Of a stretch of DNA of 64,000 nt, positions 63,229-64,000 are shown one piece after another. The translations under genes and the position numbers were made by a program. Under the pieces are notes generated by a model, which was given only the letters and a program-made list of their open reading frames with translations, searched no databases and had not been told where the DNA came from. The stretch covers positions 34,752-98,751 of the forward strand of contig CACBGU010000003.1 in the NCBI GenBank assembly GCA_902538885.1, given 5' to 3'. How positions within the stretch are numbered: the first letter of the stretch is position 1; each line of letters opens with the position of its first letter. The stretch comes from an uncultured Pelagibacteraceae bacterium. GTDB lineage: Bacteria > Pseudomonadota > Alphaproteobacteria > Pelagibacterales > Pelagibacteraceae.

Positions 63229-64000
63229 TTATTTTTTTTTCTCCATTAACCATAAGCTATTTCCTGCAAGAAAATATATTTTTCCATTAATAGGGTGAAC
63301 TTGTATATCTCTTATTCTTCCAATTTTATCTTTGAAAATAATTGTTTCTTCTATCTTGGATAAATTTTGAAATTTTAATTTTCTCATTGATTTATCTTTT
63401 AAAGAAGTAATTAGCGCCTCGCCGTTCCACTCTTTAAATTCATTTCCCTTATAAATAGTTATGGCACTTGCAGCTATTGAAGGTACCCAGTATTGGATTG
63501 CCTTTGTAAAACTTGGTTTCCATTTAGGTCCGATCTTTGAGCCTGAATAATTTGTTCCACCCCAACCTAAAATTTTCCAACCATAATTTTCTCCCTTTTT
63601 AATCTCACCAAACCAATCACCACCTTTTGCACCATGGTTGCTAGCATAAATTTTTCCATCAAAAGAGGAATAGGTTAGACCTTGCGGATTACGAACACCA
63701 ATTTGATAAATTTCTGGTAACCAATTTGATTTTCCTTTAAACTTAGGGTTATCTTCTGGAATACTACCGTCTAAATAAATTCTGATAATACTTCCAGGAT
63801 GGTTTGTTGGATCTTGAGCAATCATACCACCACCTCTTTCACCAGCAGATGCAAAAAGATAATTGTCTTTTATAGCCAGTCTTGAACCGAAATGATAACC
63901 AGATTCTATTGGTGGTTCAGCTTGAAATATATTTTCGAAATTTAAATTTTTTTTATTCAATTTAGCTTTTGCAATCGAGGTGCTTGTTTTCCAATTCCCT
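63229..64000 (-). CDS. PQQ-dependent sugar dehydrogenase, 5' end outside window
   Basis: The frame is open to the right edge (the codons before the tracked TTG at 63960 read ..TSIAKAKLNKKN), so at least 257 codons are present and the N-terminal part is missing. SGYHFGSRLAIKDNYLFASAGERG, GVRNPQGLTYSSFDGKIYASNHGAKGGDWFGEI and YGWKILGWGGTNYSG are the soluble aldose sugar dehydrogenase (GSDH) six-bladed propeller motifs including the catalytic-region His. Members are usually periplasmic; the signal peptide would be upstream of this window. Confidence 0.9.
   Translation of the reverse strand, partial: GNWKTSTSIAKAKLNKKNLNFENIFQAEPPIESGYHFGSRLAIKDNYLFASAGERGGGMIAQDPTNHPGSIIRIYLDGSIPEDNPKFKGKSNWLPEIYQIGVRNPQGLTYSSFDGKIYASNHGAKGGDWFGEIKKGENYGWKILGWGGTNYSGSKIGPKWKPSFTKAIQYWVPSIAASAITIYKGNEFKEWNGEALITSLKDKSMRKLKFQNLSKIEETIIFKDKIGRIRDIQVHPINGKIYFLAGNSLWLMEKKK

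Noticed and set aside
1-64000. CRISPR arrays, insertion sequences, prophage or toxin-antitoxin systems
   Set aside because: No regularly spaced repeats, transposase/integrase motifs, phage structural genes or paired small toxin genes were seen on either strand.

Overview
The window is a compact, very AT-rich (about 30% GC by eye) alphaproteobacterial chromosome segment. It most resembles the SAR11 clade (Candidatus Pelagibacter and relatives). Reasons: genes are separated by a few bases or overlap by 1-25 bases, Lys/Asn/Ile codons dominate, and gene order follows the alphaproteobacterial origin region (parB-parA-rsmG-mnmG-mnmE-rho-hemJ-hemH-hemE // DUF299-maf-aroE-coaE-dnaQ-secB-fxsA-tim44-smr-hslU-hslV-his). 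I see no insertion sequence, prophage or CRISPR array. The taxon is inferred from content, not from a marker search.

Layout. 1-6.1 kb: dnaK (5' cut by the window edge), dnaJ, an inserted sulfotransferase gene, dapB, nth and a PfkB-family sugar/nucleoside kinase, followed on the minus strand by an untracked 38-codon ORF with the KKGKGSF signature of ArfA ribosome-rescue factors. 6.2-10.2 kb: a TIGR02466-type oxygenase, an atypical OmpR-like DNA-binding protein, a YkuD L,D-transpeptidase, YggS, a ThiE/TenI-like protein, a two-way terminator and the major porin. 10.4-14.9 kb: DUF3576 lipoprotein, leuS, lptE and holA; holA carries an apparent single-base frameshift that hides its first 30 codons from the ORF track.

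14.9-31.8 kb is the probable replication-origin domain. From 14.9 to 24.4 kb every gene reads leftward (parB, parA, rsmG with a perfect 16-bp parS inside it, mnmG, mnmE, rho and the haem genes hemJ, hemH, hemE). From 24.6 to 28.0 kb every gene reads rightward (DUF299 PPDK regulator, maf, aroE, coaE, dnaQ). The AT-rich 266-bp gap between them, with DnaA-box-like sites, sits where Caulobacter and Rickettsia carry oriC. SecB, FxsA, Tim44-like, Smr and HslUV follow.

31.9-39.6 kb: histidine biosynthesis (hisB, hisH, hisA, hisF, hisE) with HIT and GNAT genes, LolA, FtsK and a UbiH-type monooxygenase. 39.6-44.5 kb: a LON-domain protein, then a more accessory-looking block of TPR-sulfotransferase, TPR/unknown-domain protein, tRNA-Gly(GCC) and FkbM methyltransferase, followed by pterin dehydratase. 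44.5-55.2 kb: purH, heparinase-like, rpe, a small membrane protein, a two-subunit sodium:solute symporter with a possible Shine-Dalgarno-sequestering leader hairpin, a conserved hypothetical, acetyl-CoA synthetase with an odd Lys/Arg-rich N-terminal tail, an EVE-domain gene and tsaD. 55.2-64 kb: hemC, hemD, MscS, YggT, folD, two small membrane proteins, a haloacetate-dehalogenase/TauD/AEC-transporter cassette, an MBL-fold hydrolase and a PQQ-type sugar dehydrogenase cut by the right edge.

Working together: haem synthesis is split between the origin domain (hemE, hemH, hemJ) and hemC-hemD at 55 kb. The symporter and acs form an organic-acid/acetate uptake and activation module. The chaperone (DnaKJ, SecB) and protease (HslUV) genes cluster around the origin. 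No stretch above 300 bases lacks a gene; the longest gap is the 266-bp putative oriC.
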